Shown one piece after another: positions 36,636 to 44,640 of a DNA stretch of 64,000 nt. The DNA is from an uncultured Clostridia bacterium (GTDB lineage: Bacteria > Bacillota > Clostridia > Oscillospirales > Acutalibacteraceae): assembly GCA_944384855.1 (NCBI GenBank), contig CALWUY010000073.1, positions 1 to 64,000 of the forward strand, in the 5' to 3' direction. Position numbers and translations under genes: made by a program. A model generated the notes under the pieces. It saw only the letters and a list, made by a program, of their open reading frames with translations, did no database searches and was not told the DNA's origin. How positions within the stretch are numbered: the first letter of the stretch is position 1; each line of letters opens with the position of its first letter.

Positions 36636-36672
36636 AACCTCCCGAATGTAAAAACATCCGGGAGGTTTTATC
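36636..36672. terminator. bidirectional terminator
   Basis: AACCTCCCGAATGT (36636-36649) pairs with ACATCCGGGAGGTT (36654-36667) with one mismatch, followed by TTAT. Confidence 0.88.
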
Positions 36673-36701
36673 TTTTACGCTGATTTTGATAAACAGCAAA
36701 A

Positions 36702-36944
36702 TTATTCAAAATATGCTTCGAAATCGCCAAAAGAAGTTACTTTTTGTAACTTCACATCAGGAAAACTATTTACAACCTGAATTTTAATAGTTTCGTTAGC
36801 AAAAGAGCTGTTATTCGAAACTTTTACTTTGTAATCACCGAAGCTGGCAACAAACTGCACTTTTAAATCCGGAAAACTGTTAACAACCTTAAATTTAACC
36901 TTTTTCCCTTTTAATGTCGCTAAGTATCCTTTTGAATATCCCAT
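36702..36944 (-). CDS. small repetitive beta protein (septoil-knot/DUF6150-like pattern)
   Basis: 80 residues built of two near-copies, VVNSFPDLKVQFVASFGDY and VVNSFPDVKLQKVTSFGDF, with NSSFANETIK between. A seven-residue period (V..SF.D) runs through the chain, as in small beta-solenoid proteins (7(1) septoil knot, formerly DUF6150). I judge this from the pattern only. AAGGAG precedes the ATG. Cotranscribed with the gene upstream (36949-37536). Confidence 0.6.
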   Translation of the reverse strand: MGYSKGYLATLKGKKVKFKVVNSFPDLKVQFVASFGDYKVKVSNNSSFANETIKIQVVNSFPDVKLQKVTSFGDFEAYFE

Positions 36945-36948
36945 TTTT

Positions 36949-37536
36949 CTATCTCCTTTTATTTATTTTAATTCCGGCGGAATTATACATACTTATTACT
37001 TTTTGCAGATCAAATGGACGTTTATATTTTATAGGCAGTATCCTGTCTTCACTTTTCAGAAGTCTGCAGATATAAATACTGTCAAGAATACTTTTAACAT
37101 TATCATAACTCGGCTCTGGTAAAGATACCAATTTCTCAATTATCTTGCTGATTGGTATCATATGCTCGTCATGAAAAACATCACGAAAGATAAATCCGTC
37201 GCCTTTTTTTACTTCCCTGATTTTTCGCGGTGTATTCGCATTCCCTGTAAATTCTTGAATTGACACCGGAACATCATTTTCACATTTTACATATTTCCTG
37301 TAATAATAATTCCAAATATTTTCCGTAGACACATTTTCCCAAAGAAATTCTGCATTTTCTGAAATATAATATTGTCGCGGTGTTAACTCGTATTGACGAA
37401 TAATTTGTCCTAACAGATATTTGGGACTGCAAATTTTATATTTATTACCGTTTTCATAACTGATAAGCGCTTTTTCCTCTGATTGTATTGCCTTTATAAA
37501 ATCAATAATAAGTCCAATTACCTTATTCCCTGTCAT
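36949..37536 (-). CDS. hypothetical protein, possibly HNH-like
   Basis: 195 residues, not recognised. Basic, with FIFRDVFHDEHMIPISKIIEKL near residue 130, which recalls the histidine/Pro region of HNH endonucleases (D-E-H..P). No zinc cysteines are seen, so this is weak. Its neighbours are a small repetitive protein downstream and a divergent XRE regulator upstream, with operators between. The set could be a stress or toxin-like module, but no function can be claimed. AGGAGATA precedes the ATG. Confidence 0.55.
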   Translation of the reverse strand: MTGNKVIGLIIDFIKAIQSEEKALISYENGNKYKICSPKYLLGQIIRQYELTPRQYYISENAEFLWENVSTENIWNYYYRKYVKCENDVPVSIQEFTGNANTPRKIREVKKGDGFIFRDVFHDEHMIPISKIIEKLVSLPEPSYDNVKSILDSIYICRLLKSEDRILPIKYKRPFDLQKVISMYNSAGIKINKRR

Positions 37537-37550
37537 ATTATCTCCTAACG

Positions 37551-37594
37551 TTAACCGATATTGGTTAATATAATTATATACTATAATCGGTTAA
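37551..37594. promoter_or_regulatory. operator set in the divergent control region
   Basis: TTAACCGATATTGGTTAA (37551-37568) is an inverted repeat, and TCGGTTAA (37587-37594) is another half-site. They lie between the divergent starts at 37536 and 37619. The XRE protein probably binds here and represses both directions. Confidence 0.65.
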
Positions 37595-37618
37595 TATGTC
37601 AATAGGAGGTTTGGCATT

Positions 37619-37825
37619 ATGATTTCCTATGATAATTTATGGCAAACAATGAAAGAAAAAGGCGTCACCCAATACGCTCTTATTAAAAAATATAATATCA
37701 GTCCTGCCCAAATTACACGCTTAAAACGAAACGAAAGTGTCAGCACACATACTATTGAATTATTTTGTAAAATTTTAAAATGTAACGTTGAAGATATTAT
37801 GCGATATGTTGATGACGAAAATTAA
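37619..37825 (+). CDS. XRE/Cro-type repressor
   Basis: 68 residues, almost entirely an HTH_3 domain (WQTMKEKGVTQYALIKKYNISPAQITRLKRNESVSTHTIELFCKILK). AGGAGG precedes the ATG. The divergent layout and the palindromes in the gap indicate autoregulation and control of the minus-strand pair. Confidence 0.85.
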   Translation: MISYDNLWQTMKEKGVTQYALIKKYNISPAQITRLKRNESVSTHTIELFCKILKCNVEDIMRYVDDEN

Positions 37826-37859
37826 CCGCCGAACAGATATAACTGTTCGGCGGTTGTGT
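37824..37859 (+). terminator. terminator of the XRE gene
   Basis: AACCGCCGAACAG / CTGTTCGGCGGTT, overlapping the stop codon, followed by GTGTTTT. Confidence 0.88.
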
Positions 37860-37915
37860 TTTATTAATACAAAAAGCAAACCTCCGTAAAAGAGCTGCGC
37901 AAAACCTATATTTTT

Positions 37916-38170
37916 TTATATTTTTTCAAAAACCATTGTAGCTTGAATACGGTCACCGCCGCCCCAGCCTTTACTGCCGCCGTTTGCGGTAGAAATGGTA
38001 TGTAAACGATATCCCTTGCTTGCCTGCTCGTTAATTACCTTTTCAAGCTCCGTAAGATTTCCGGAACCTGTTCCGAAAAACTTTTCTTTCAATGTTACCT
38101 GCATAACCACATATTGCAGCTGCTGCCCCGATGCACCGGAAAAAGATGTAGAATCCAAACCAAAACTCAT
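37916..38170 (-). CDS. DUF4177-type protein
   Basis: 84 residues. The pattern of DUF4177 is clear: YVVMQVTLKEKFF, LTELEKVINEQASKGYRLHTIS and the C-terminal ATMVFEK. A small alpha/beta fold of unknown function. GGGGGG lies upstream of the ATG. Confidence 0.75.
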   Translation of the reverse strand: MSFGLDSTSFSGASGQQLQYVVMQVTLKEKFFGTGSGNLTELEKVINEQASKGYRLHTISTANGGSKGWGGGDRIQATMVFEKI

Positions 38171-38317
38171 AACAAACCCCCCAAAAAAATTTATTTATTA
38201 TATTATATCAAAATGTGACAAAATAATCAAGAGTAAATAATCAAAATTTATTAACTTTTACTTATCACTTATTGCTGTTCTGAAACGCAAAATGTATAAA
38301 GTAAAATCAAGGATTAA

Positions 38318-38350
38318 AAAATCCCGTCCACTTTCGTGAATGGGATTTTT
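38318..38350 (-). terminator. terminator of the zinc-ribbon gene pair
   Basis: AAAATCCCGTCCAC and GTGAATGGGATTTT pair around TTTC with two mismatches, downstream of the minus-strand pair. Confidence 0.65.
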
Positions 38351-38401
38351 AAGTATTTCGAACTTAATCACTCAAATAAAAAACACCTGAAAAACAAGTA
38401 T

Positions 38402-38881
38402 TCAACGGTTTTCTTTATCTAAACTTGTAAAAAACTGTTTATTTTCCATTACAAAATTTCTTATGCCAAAGAAGTAATATATTGAACCGACAACACCTAT
38501 TACACCACCGATAACAAGATTATATATTAATGTTATAACAGGTCCTGTAATTGGTTCAAACTTTGCTACAATTCCACTGGGATTTTCCAAGAGAGTTTTA
38601 CTGTATTGCATATCTTGAACTGCAGAAATTATATTTAAAACACCAACTATCAGCAAAAACCAATTTATAAAAATACCGCCTAATATTTGTAATACTCCAA
38701 TAACAAGCCATATTATGCCGTTGGTATTGAGTCTTTGAGATAAGGTGTTTAATAAAGCATTACCATCTATCGACTGATTATTAACTGTTTGATTGTTGTG
38801 TCCCCTAACCGCACAACCGCAACCAACACAAATTACAGCTTCATCTAATAACTCTTTTCCGCAATGAGTACAATATTTCAA
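38402..38881 (-). CDS. zinc-ribbon membrane protein
   Basis: 159 residues starting at TTG 38881 (AAGGAG nine bases upstream). An N-terminal zinc ribbon (YCTHCGKELLDEAVICVGCGCAV) is followed by membrane helices at about 55-90 and 115-140. Second gene of a two-gene operon; its ribbon is close in sequence to that of the first gene, so the pair may have arisen by duplication. Function unknown. Confidence 0.72.
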   Translation of the reverse strand: MKYCTHCGKELLDEAVICVGCGCAVRGHNNQTVNNQSIDGNALLNTLSQRLNTNGIIWLVIGVLQILGGIFINWFLLIVGVLNIISAVQDMQYSKTLLENPSGIVAKFEPITGPVITLIYNLVIGGVIGVVGSIYYFFGIRNFVMENKQFFTSLDKENR

Positions 38882-38895
38882 GTTTTAACACTCCT

Positions 38896-39324
38896 TCAAA
38901 TAAACAAAATGAAGACTAATAAAAATACAAATGCAATAACTGCTAAAACTTTTGAAAACGAATAAGCTCGGTTCTTGTTCTTTAAATCCTTAATTATCTC
39001 TTTTTTCTTTGCTTTAATATTTTTTGAATTACCATTTAAGCCATTTTGCTTAAAAGCTTTCTGCACTTTGCTGGTAGGTATTAATGCAATAATTTCAGCT
39101 GCCAAGCACAATATTGCGCCAATCCACATATTAATTAAAATCCAACAAACTATTCCAAGAACTATTATTATAGCGCTTATTATGTTAGTTGTTGTCGCAC
39201 CCGTAATGCAATTTTCATAGGATACTTCGGCTTTTTTAATTTCCTTAGCAACTGCACAACCGCAACTCGGACATATAACTGCCTCGTCCATAATTTCTTT
39301 TCCACATTTTTCACAAAATTTCAT
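38896..39324 (-). CDS. zinc-ribbon membrane protein
   Basis: 142 residues from ATG 39324 (AGGAGG upstream); the longer frame crosses the operators. Zinc ribbon FCEKCGKEIMDEAVICPSCGCAV, then hydrophobic helices at about 45-80 and 120-142 with a lysine-rich linker between them. Divergent from an XRE regulator, which probably represses it through the two palindromes in between. Confidence 0.75.
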   Translation of the reverse strand: MKFCEKCGKEIMDEAVICPSCGCAVAKEIKKAEVSYENCITGATTTNIISAIIIVLGIVCWILINMWIGAILCLAAEIIALIPTSKVQKAFKQNGLNGNSKNIKAKKKEIIKDLKNKNRAYSFSKVLAVIAFVFLLVFILFI

Positions 39325-39372
39325 AACAAGACCTCCTAAAATAATATGTCGAAGAACGACTAAAAATAGTAT

Positions 39373-39419
39373 ATGACAAATTGTCATAAAAGTCAAGCAA
39401 AATTATGACAAAATGTCAT
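39373..39419. promoter_or_regulatory. twin operators in the divergent control region
   Basis: ATGACAAATTGTCAT (39373-39387) and ATGACAAAATGTCAT (39405-39419) are near-identical palindromes 32 bases apart, about three helical turns. The second abuts the ribosome site of the XRE gene. Confidence 0.75.
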
Positions 39420-39434
39420 TAGGAGGATGTGTCT

Positions 39435-39656
39435 ATGAAAAACAATTTAAAGTTACTGCGAAAAAGCAATGGATATACACAAGTAGCTGTACAAATGAAA
39501 ACCGGCATTGAACAAGCACTGCTTTCTAAATTCGAAAACGGAGAAAGAGTACCGCCTACGGAAACACTAATCAGACTTGCAGATTTTTACAATGTAAGCA
39601 TAGATTATATTTTATGCAGAACCGACATTCCTGAAATAAACAAGAAAAAGCCGTGA
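39435..39656 (+). CDS. XRE-family repressor
   Basis: 73 residues from ATG 39435 (AGGAGG at 39421-39426; a GTG two codons upstream is less well placed). HTH_3 domain LRKSNGYTQVAVQMKTGIEQALLSKFENGERVPPTE then LADFYNVSIDYILCRTD. It is the evident ligand of the twin TGACA-TGTCA operators, controlling itself and the zinc-ribbon pair. Confidence 0.85.
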   Translation: MKNNLKLLRKSNGYTQVAVQMKTGIEQALLSKFENGERVPPTETLIRLADFYNVSIDYILCRTDIPEINKKKP

Positions 39657-39675
39657 AATTCACGGCTTTTATTTT
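39646..39675 (+). terminator. terminator of the XRE gene
   Basis: AAAAGCCGTGA / TCACGGCTTTT, followed by ATTTTTAT; the left arm includes the stop codon. Confidence 0.88.
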
Positions 39676-39717
39676 TATAATATTCACAGCAAAATCACAG
39701 CGAGAGAATAGGGAAAA

Positions 39718-39763
39718 GCACAAAAAGAAAAAGCCACACGCTGTGTGACTTTTCTTTTTGTGC
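39718..39763. repeat. long inverted repeat near the element's left edge
   Basis: GCACAAAAAGAAAA..CCACAC pairs with GTGTG..TTTTCTTTTTGTGC over about 20 base pairs around GCT. It may be a terminator for minus-strand transcripts or part of the element end. Confidence 0.55.
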
Positions 39764-39769
39764 CTGCGC

Positions 39770-39870
39770 GACGGAATAGCACAATGTATTATTTTGCTTG
39801 AAACAAGGCTTTTCTGCCTACAATCTATGTTCTGCTGTTATTCGGATTTGCTGTGACGAAATAGCACAAT
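39770..39870. repeat. imperfect direct repeat, candidate att-site region
   Basis: GACGGAATAGCACAAT (39770-39785) recurs as GACGAAATAGCACAAT (39855-39870), 15 of 16 bases. It lies just beyond the recombinase genes. I did not find a matching copy at the other side. Confidence 0.35.
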
Positions 39871-39943
39871 CGGTTTCCAATCGCAAGACTTTTATTTTTT
39901 TATTATACTATATCACAGCAGATAAATCAACAATTTCGTATGT

Positions 39944-39971
39944 AAAAGCCGACAGTCAAACTGCCGGCTTT
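39944..39971 (-). terminator. terminator of the recombinase operon
   Basis: AAAGCCGACAG / CTGCCGGCTTT (one mismatch) lies four bases past the last recombinase stop, with a T tract on the minus strand. Confidence 0.75.
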
Positions 39972-39974
39972 CGG

Positions 39975-41609
39975 TTATACTGTTTCGGTTGTTTCGGTTC
40001 CGAATTTCGTGATCACTTTAATTGTTCCGTCCTTATATGCCTTTATACATTCCACCACCCTGCGGATAACCATATCATCATATTCCGTGAAGGAGGTGTC
40101 ATGGCTATCTAACCAATCGCAAAGCCGTTTGATTTCAAAGTTTACTTCATCACTTTTATCAAGTTTTGCCTTTGCGGTTTCCTGCTGCTCACGAAGCGTT
40201 TTAATTTCATCGGCAACATTTTGGATGCACTCTAAATATCGGGTTTTATCACCTCCGGTGTTCCGATAGCTTATCATATAATTTTCCATTTCCTTAGTTG
40301 CTTCCTTGATACGCTTTTCAATAGCACCGAGATCAAGGTTTGTTTCATCTCCAGTAACGGCATACGCAAGATTCGCTTTGATTAGAGTTAATGCCTCATC
40401 ATGTTCATTCACGGCATTTTTGAGTGCCCTGCATATTGCCGCATGAAGTTTGTTTTCTTCAAAACCTTTTGAATGTGGGCAATACTTTGTTCCGTGCTCA
40501 ATTCTGCTGAGGCAACGCCAGTAGATTCTCTTTTCATCTCCCTTTGTCCATGTCTTTCTTTTATATGGGCTACCACACTCGGCACATATCAGAAGTTCCG
40601 AGAGAGCGTATTTGCCGCTATACTTTCCGAGAGAAGTAAGCGTTTTATCGGAGGTGCGCCGTTTGCTGCTTCGCCGTGCAAGCTCTGCCTGCACTGCATT
40701 GAATAGATCTCTGTCCACAATAGCCGGATGATTATTGCTGACAAGATATTTGGTTCGTTCGCCTCGGTTGATTTTCGTATGTTTACTGATGCAGTCTGTT
40801 CGGAAAGTCTTTTGATAAATTACATCTCCGACATACTTTTCATTGGTGAGTATTCTTTTTATATTTTCTTTGCTCCAAACCGTTTTGCCAGTTGTGGTTT
40901 TTACACCGTTATCTTCAAGGTATGCTTTAAGCTGGTCTAAACTGTACCCTTCGTCATACATCTTGAAAATGTTTCTGACGATTTGGGCTTCCTCGGAAAT
41001 TATTCGAGGTTCGGTATCTTCCTTGTCTTTTCGGTAGCCAAGCATATTAAACCGACAAGCGTAGGTACCGTTTTGCATTCGTTTTCTTATTCCCCAAGAG
41101 ACATTGGCACTGATATTTTCGCTTTCGGATTGTGCCATAACGCTGTAGATACCGATATAGGTTTCACTGTCCTCTTTGAGAGAATCAATGTTCTGTTCCT
41201 CAAAATATATGCCGATTCCCATTGCTTTTAATTTTCGGATATAGCTGATGCTGTCTACAATATTACGGGCAAAACGGGAAACAGACTTCGTGAGAATCAT
41301 ATCGATTTTGCCTTTTTCGCAGTCCTTGATCATGCGAAGAAAGTTTTCTCTCTTTTTAACCATCGTTCCCGTGATACCCTCATCAGCATAAACATCCACG
41401 AACCGCCATTTGGGGTTTTGAGAAATATGTTCGGTATAGTAAGAGACCTGTGCTCGGTAGCTGTTAATCTGATCCTCTGCATCGGTAGACACACGGCAGT
41501 AGGCTGCAACATTAAGCGGTCGGTTTGAGTTTTTTCGTGATACCAGTTCCGGATTTGCTTCTATCTTAGTTATTATCTTTTGTCTCGGTGCTGTTACTGT
41601 CGCTTCCAT
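39975..41609 (-). CDS. large serine recombinase
   Basis: 544 residues. N-terminal resolvase domain with catalytic Ser in VAAYCRVSTDAEDQINSY, then the Recombinase domain (WSKENIKRILTNEKYVGDVIYQK) and a zinc beta-ribbon (LLICAECGSPYKRKTW..RCLSR..YCPHS). The C-terminus has a long coiled coil (about 430-500). Such enzymes integrate or excise elements without a specific DNA bend. AGGAGG sets the start, inside the preceding gene (44-base overlap). Confidence 0.93.
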   Translation of the reverse strand: MEATVTAPRQKIITKIEANPELVSRKNSNRPLNVAAYCRVSTDAEDQINSYRAQVSYYTEHISQNPKWRFVDVYADEGITGTMVKKRENFLRMIKDCEKGKIDMILTKSVSRFARNIVDSISYIRKLKAMGIGIYFEEQNIDSLKEDSETYIGIYSVMAQSESENISANVSWGIRKRMQNGTYACRFNMLGYRKDKEDTEPRIISEEAQIVRNIFKMYDEGYSLDQLKAYLEDNGVKTTTGKTVWSKENIKRILTNEKYVGDVIYQKTFRTDCISKHTKINRGERTKYLVSNNHPAIVDRDLFNAVQAELARRSSKRRTSDKTLTSLGKYSGKYALSELLICAECGSPYKRKTWTKGDEKRIYWRCLSRIEHGTKYCPHSKGFEENKLHAAICRALKNAVNEHDEALTLIKANLAYAVTGDETNLDLGAIEKRIKEATKEMENYMISYRNTGGDKTRYLECIQNVADEIKTLREQQETAKAKLDKSDEVNFEIKRLCDWLDSHDTSFTEYDDMVIRRVVECIKAYKDGTIKVITKFGTETTETV

Positions 41610-42471
41610 AACTGTCCTCCTTTGAGATTTCGGCGCCGTTTATGAATTTGATTTTTACGGTGCCACACTTATTGATATATATTCTATCTATCGTATCACG
41701 CAGAGTTTGAAGGTTGATATCCTCTATTGGCTGATTTTTGCTGAAATACCGTACAAGCAGATCACTAAAAGCTTTCGCAGTGTCTAATGTGCAGCAGTCG
41801 AATTTGTCTGAAACATTTAAATAAATCGCTTTTTTGATGGGGAGAAAATCAATATTCTTTCGCTCTGCCATTCTGTCGGTTTCTTTCTCGGCTCGTATTA
41901 CATCCAAAGTTGGGGAATATGTTTCATTCGGCACGGTTGATACGTGAAGTATTCCCGGTGTTTCAGTTACTTGGCTGAGAATTGTTATTATCTGCCCGTA
42001 AAACAGCGTATCGTCTATATAAATATTGTTTTTACATCCGCAGGTGCAATACCATTTTTCATGAGTTTGACTCCAATTCCGTCTGCGTGTAAAACGCCCG
42101 CCGCATTGCTCACATACAGTATGACTCTTAAAATATTTTTCCTGTTCGGAGTCGGTTTCTCTGTCGCCGCCCTTTTTTAGCCGTTTTTCGTTAGCCTGCT
42201 CATAAACAGCGCGGGTGACAATAGCGGGATACTCTTCATCGCCTGCATAGTGACGATTTTCAAGGATTCGCCGCACCATATGCTTATTCCAAGTTACTTT
42301 ATCTTTATAATATACGACCTGTTCTGCGGTTAAGCGGTCAGCGATTTTTTGCAATGTCAAACCGCCTATGTAATCGTCAAAAATCTGCTTAACAACGGTA
42401 CTTTCCGTCTCATTAAGATAAAAGCGAAATTGACGCTTATTATATCCGTATAGCAATGTTCTCAATTCCAT
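41566..42471 (-). CDS. recombinase-like protein lacking the catalytic domain
   Basis: 301 residues. It contains the Recombinase domain (VVKQIFDDYIGGLTLQKIADRL..WNKHMVRRILENRHYAGDEEYP) and zinc ribbon (HTVCEQCGGRFTRRRNW..CTCGCKN) but no resolvase domain or catalytic serine. GGGAGG precedes ATG 42471, and it overlaps both flanking recombinase genes, so it is a real gene rather than a fragment. It probably acts as a DNA-binding partner or accessory factor. Confidence 0.85.
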   Translation of the reverse strand: MELRTLLYGYNKRQFRFYLNETESTVVKQIFDDYIGGLTLQKIADRLTAEQVVYYKDKVTWNKHMVRRILENRHYAGDEEYPAIVTRAVYEQANEKRLKKGGDRETDSEQEKYFKSHTVCEQCGGRFTRRRNWSQTHEKWYCTCGCKNNIYIDDTLFYGQIITILSQVTETPGILHVSTVPNETYSPTLDVIRAEKETDRMAERKNIDFLPIKKAIYLNVSDKFDCCTLDTAKAFSDLLVRYFSKNQPIEDINLQTLRDTIDRIYINKCGTVKIKFINGAEISKEDSYGSDSNSTETKDNN

Positions 42472-44021
42472 TGTATTGCCTCCCTTAACTTAATTCCACA
42501 CCGTAGTTCAAGCACAAGCTGCTCTTTTGAAATTATAATGACCTTATCCACCAGCTTATCGAAAATATTGAAATCAAAACATAGAATTGCTTGTGGGAAC
42601 TCATTAAGCTGTTGTTCTGTTTCCCTTAACAGTTCAATACAGCGTTCTTCCTCGTTTTCGCTTATCAGCTTTATGCGCCGGCTTCTCAATTCATTGATGC
42701 GCTGTTTTATCTCACTTGTTTGCTCCATAAAGGTTATTTCATCAATGATCTTTTGAGAATGGAAGCGGACATACATAGCATTTTGCTCGGCAAGCTCTGC
42801 TAATTCGTTATCGATATTTTCAATAGCAGAGCTATTGTTGAAAAAACTCTTTCGCAGTTTCAAAAGCATGTCATAGGTACTCTGTATAATCAATTCTCTA
42901 TGCTGCTGTAAGCGATTGAACATAAATACAAAAGTTTTTTTCAATGCTGTTTCGTATATTGGATGTGTGCTACACCGCTGACCGGCAACACCATCCTTTG
43001 AGCATATCCATGTCGGTTCATTGCTATTACTTTTTTTCTTATATATCCACCCGCAGTCACCGCAGACTATCCTCCCTGAAAAGTTTTCAGGCGCACGTTT
43101 TTGTCGCTTGCTGTAGCGTAGCATATTTTTATCAAGCATTTGCTTTACAGTATCAAAGGTAGATTTATCAATTATTGCCGGATGTGTATTCTCAACATAA
43201 TACATATCGACTTCGCCTTTATTGCGAATATTTCTAAGCGGCAAAATGGGAGGAGTGTAAGTCTTTTGATACAGACTATCTCCAGAATATTTTTCGTTTG
43301 CAAGGATATATCTAACCCTTTCCTTGCCCCAAGGCTTTCCCGGCACATCATCCTGGTTTAAATCGGAGACGATTTTCCCGATCCCTTTACCTCCGATATA
43401 TTCGTCAAATATTCTTTTTATAATAGCTGCTTCTTCGGGTATAGGAATTAATGATTTATTTTCGGCTTTATATCCGAAAGGTGCTGTGTAATTACAAAAC
43501 TCTCCCGTCTCCATTTTCATACGGATAGCGGTAGACACTCTCTTTGAGCCGGCTAACGATTCACTCTGAGCAAAGGCGCTCTTGATATACAGAATCATTT
43601 CTGAGTTCATGGTATTGGTATCTATGGCATCGTTTTCAAACAGAACCGTAGTACCGTAAGATTTCAGCAACCGGATATACTCAATGCACTCCAAAGAGTT
43701 TCTTGCAAAACGGGATACACTTTTAACAAAAATACGGTCAATTTTCCCAAGACTGCTGTCCCGAATCATTCGATTAAAATCTTCTCTTTTATTGACACTT
43801 GTTCCGGTGATACCCTCATCGGCATAGATATCCACGAGTTCCATATTATCAGCCAGTCGTAAATAATCGTTATAATACTTCACCTGAGCAATAAAGGAAT
43901 TTTCTTGATCATCCGAGCTTGTACTTACACGGCAGTAAGCAGCTACACGGAGTTTCTTGTCGCCGTACAATCCTTTTGTCGGTCGGATAACCTTTACATC
44001 TTTAGCTGTTGTTTGTGTCAC
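42462..44021 (-). CDS. large serine recombinase
   Basis: 519 residues from GTG 44021, which has AAGGGAG nine bases upstream; ATG 44069 would add 16 residues but has no site. Catalytic Ser in VAAYCRVSTSSDDQENSF. Recombinase domain (IIKRIFDEYIGGKGIGKIVSDL..ERVRYILANEKYSGDSLYQK), zinc ribbon (GRIVCGDCGWIYKKK..CS..QRCSTHP) and coiled coil (400-480). First of the three recombinase genes. Confidence 0.92.
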   Translation of the reverse strand: MTQTTAKDVKVIRPTKGLYGDKKLRVAAYCRVSTSSDDQENSFIAQVKYYNDYLRLADNMELVDIYADEGITGTSVNKREDFNRMIRDSSLGKIDRIFVKSVSRFARNSLECIEYIRLLKSYGTTVLFENDAIDTNTMNSEMILYIKSAFAQSESLAGSKRVSTAIRMKMETGEFCNYTAPFGYKAENKSLIPIPEEAAIIKRIFDEYIGGKGIGKIVSDLNQDDVPGKPWGKERVRYILANEKYSGDSLYQKTYTPPILPLRNIRNKGEVDMYYVENTHPAIIDKSTFDTVKQMLDKNMLRYSKRQKRAPENFSGRIVCGDCGWIYKKKSNSNEPTWICSKDGVAGQRCSTHPIYETALKKTFVFMFNRLQQHRELIIQSTYDMLLKLRKSFFNNSSAIENIDNELAELAEQNAMYVRFHSQKIIDEITFMEQTSEIKQRINELRSRRIKLISENEEERCIELLRETEQQLNEFPQAILCFDFNIFDKLVDKVIIISKEQLVLELRCGIKLREAIQWN

Positions 44022-44122
44022 TTTTTTCACTCCCTTATGTTTATAACATGATTGTACGGCTAAACGCATGATTTGTGAAATGTGCGATTATGTAAGGATG
44101 CCGGTATTTACGGCATCTCAGG

Positions 44123-44287
44123 TTAATGGGAAAACGCCGTACAGCCTTGTCTGTCGGCTATTCTCTCATTGAGCCTGCTAAATGTTTTTTCGCTAATTAC
44201 CCTGTCGGAAAGCATCTTTTTGATAATCGTATAAGCACTGACATATACAGCTTCCTTATTCGGAGTATCTAATTTAGTTTCATACAT
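44123..44287 (-). CDS. SHOCT-like small protein
   Basis: 54 residues. The start overlaps the mazF stop. The pattern [32 protein letters not shown] is that of the SHOCT-type small proteins that accompany recombinases in clostridial elements. About 100 bases separate it from the first recombinase. Not long enough for confident assignment. Confidence 0.6.
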   Translation of the reverse strand: MYETKLDTPNKEAVYVSAYTIIKKMLSDRVISEKTFSRLNERIADRQGCTAFSH

Positions 44288-44618
44288 CAACACTCACCCT
44301 CAATGCTTCTGTAATACGATTCATTTCATCTACGGACACCTCTCCGATTTTTTCAAGTAGACGAGTCTTATCTACAGTTCGTATCTGTTCCAACAATGCC
44401 GTAGACTCTTTCGGCAAGCCTGTTGTTTTAATCTTTGTATGCGTTGGAAGCTCCTTTTTTACCTGTCCGGTGATTGCCGCAACAATAACGGTCGGACTGA
44501 AATGGTTTCCACGGTCGTTTTGAATGATTACTACCGGTCTGATACCGCCTTGTTCCGAACCGATAACCGGATTCAGGTCTGCCATATAAATTTGACCTCT
44601 TTTGATTTCTGTCAACAT
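44280..44618 (-). CDS. MazF/PemK-family endoribonuclease toxin
   Basis: 112 residues. [29 protein letters not shown] and [14 protein letters not shown] are the PemK core, with the active-site Arg of the GGIRPVV segment. MazF toxins cleave mRNA at short motifs. No MazE antitoxin of the usual type is adjacent; the gene upstream (156 residues) and the SHOCT-like peptide downstream are both candidate partners. GAGAGGTGATACG precedes the ATG. Confidence 0.88.
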   Translation of the reverse strand: MLTEIKRGQIYMADLNPVIGSEQGGIRPVVIIQNDRGNHFSPTVIVAAITGQVKKELPTHTKIKTTGLPKESTALLEQIRTVDKTRLLEKIGEVSVDEMNRITEALRVSVDV

Positions 44619-44640
44619 ATCGTATCACCTCTCTTATCAT

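Noticed and set aside
39798..40112. 104-codon plus-strand frame at the recombinase end
   Set aside because: It overlaps the recombinase C-terminus and the candidate att region, has no ribosome site and no protein-like pattern.
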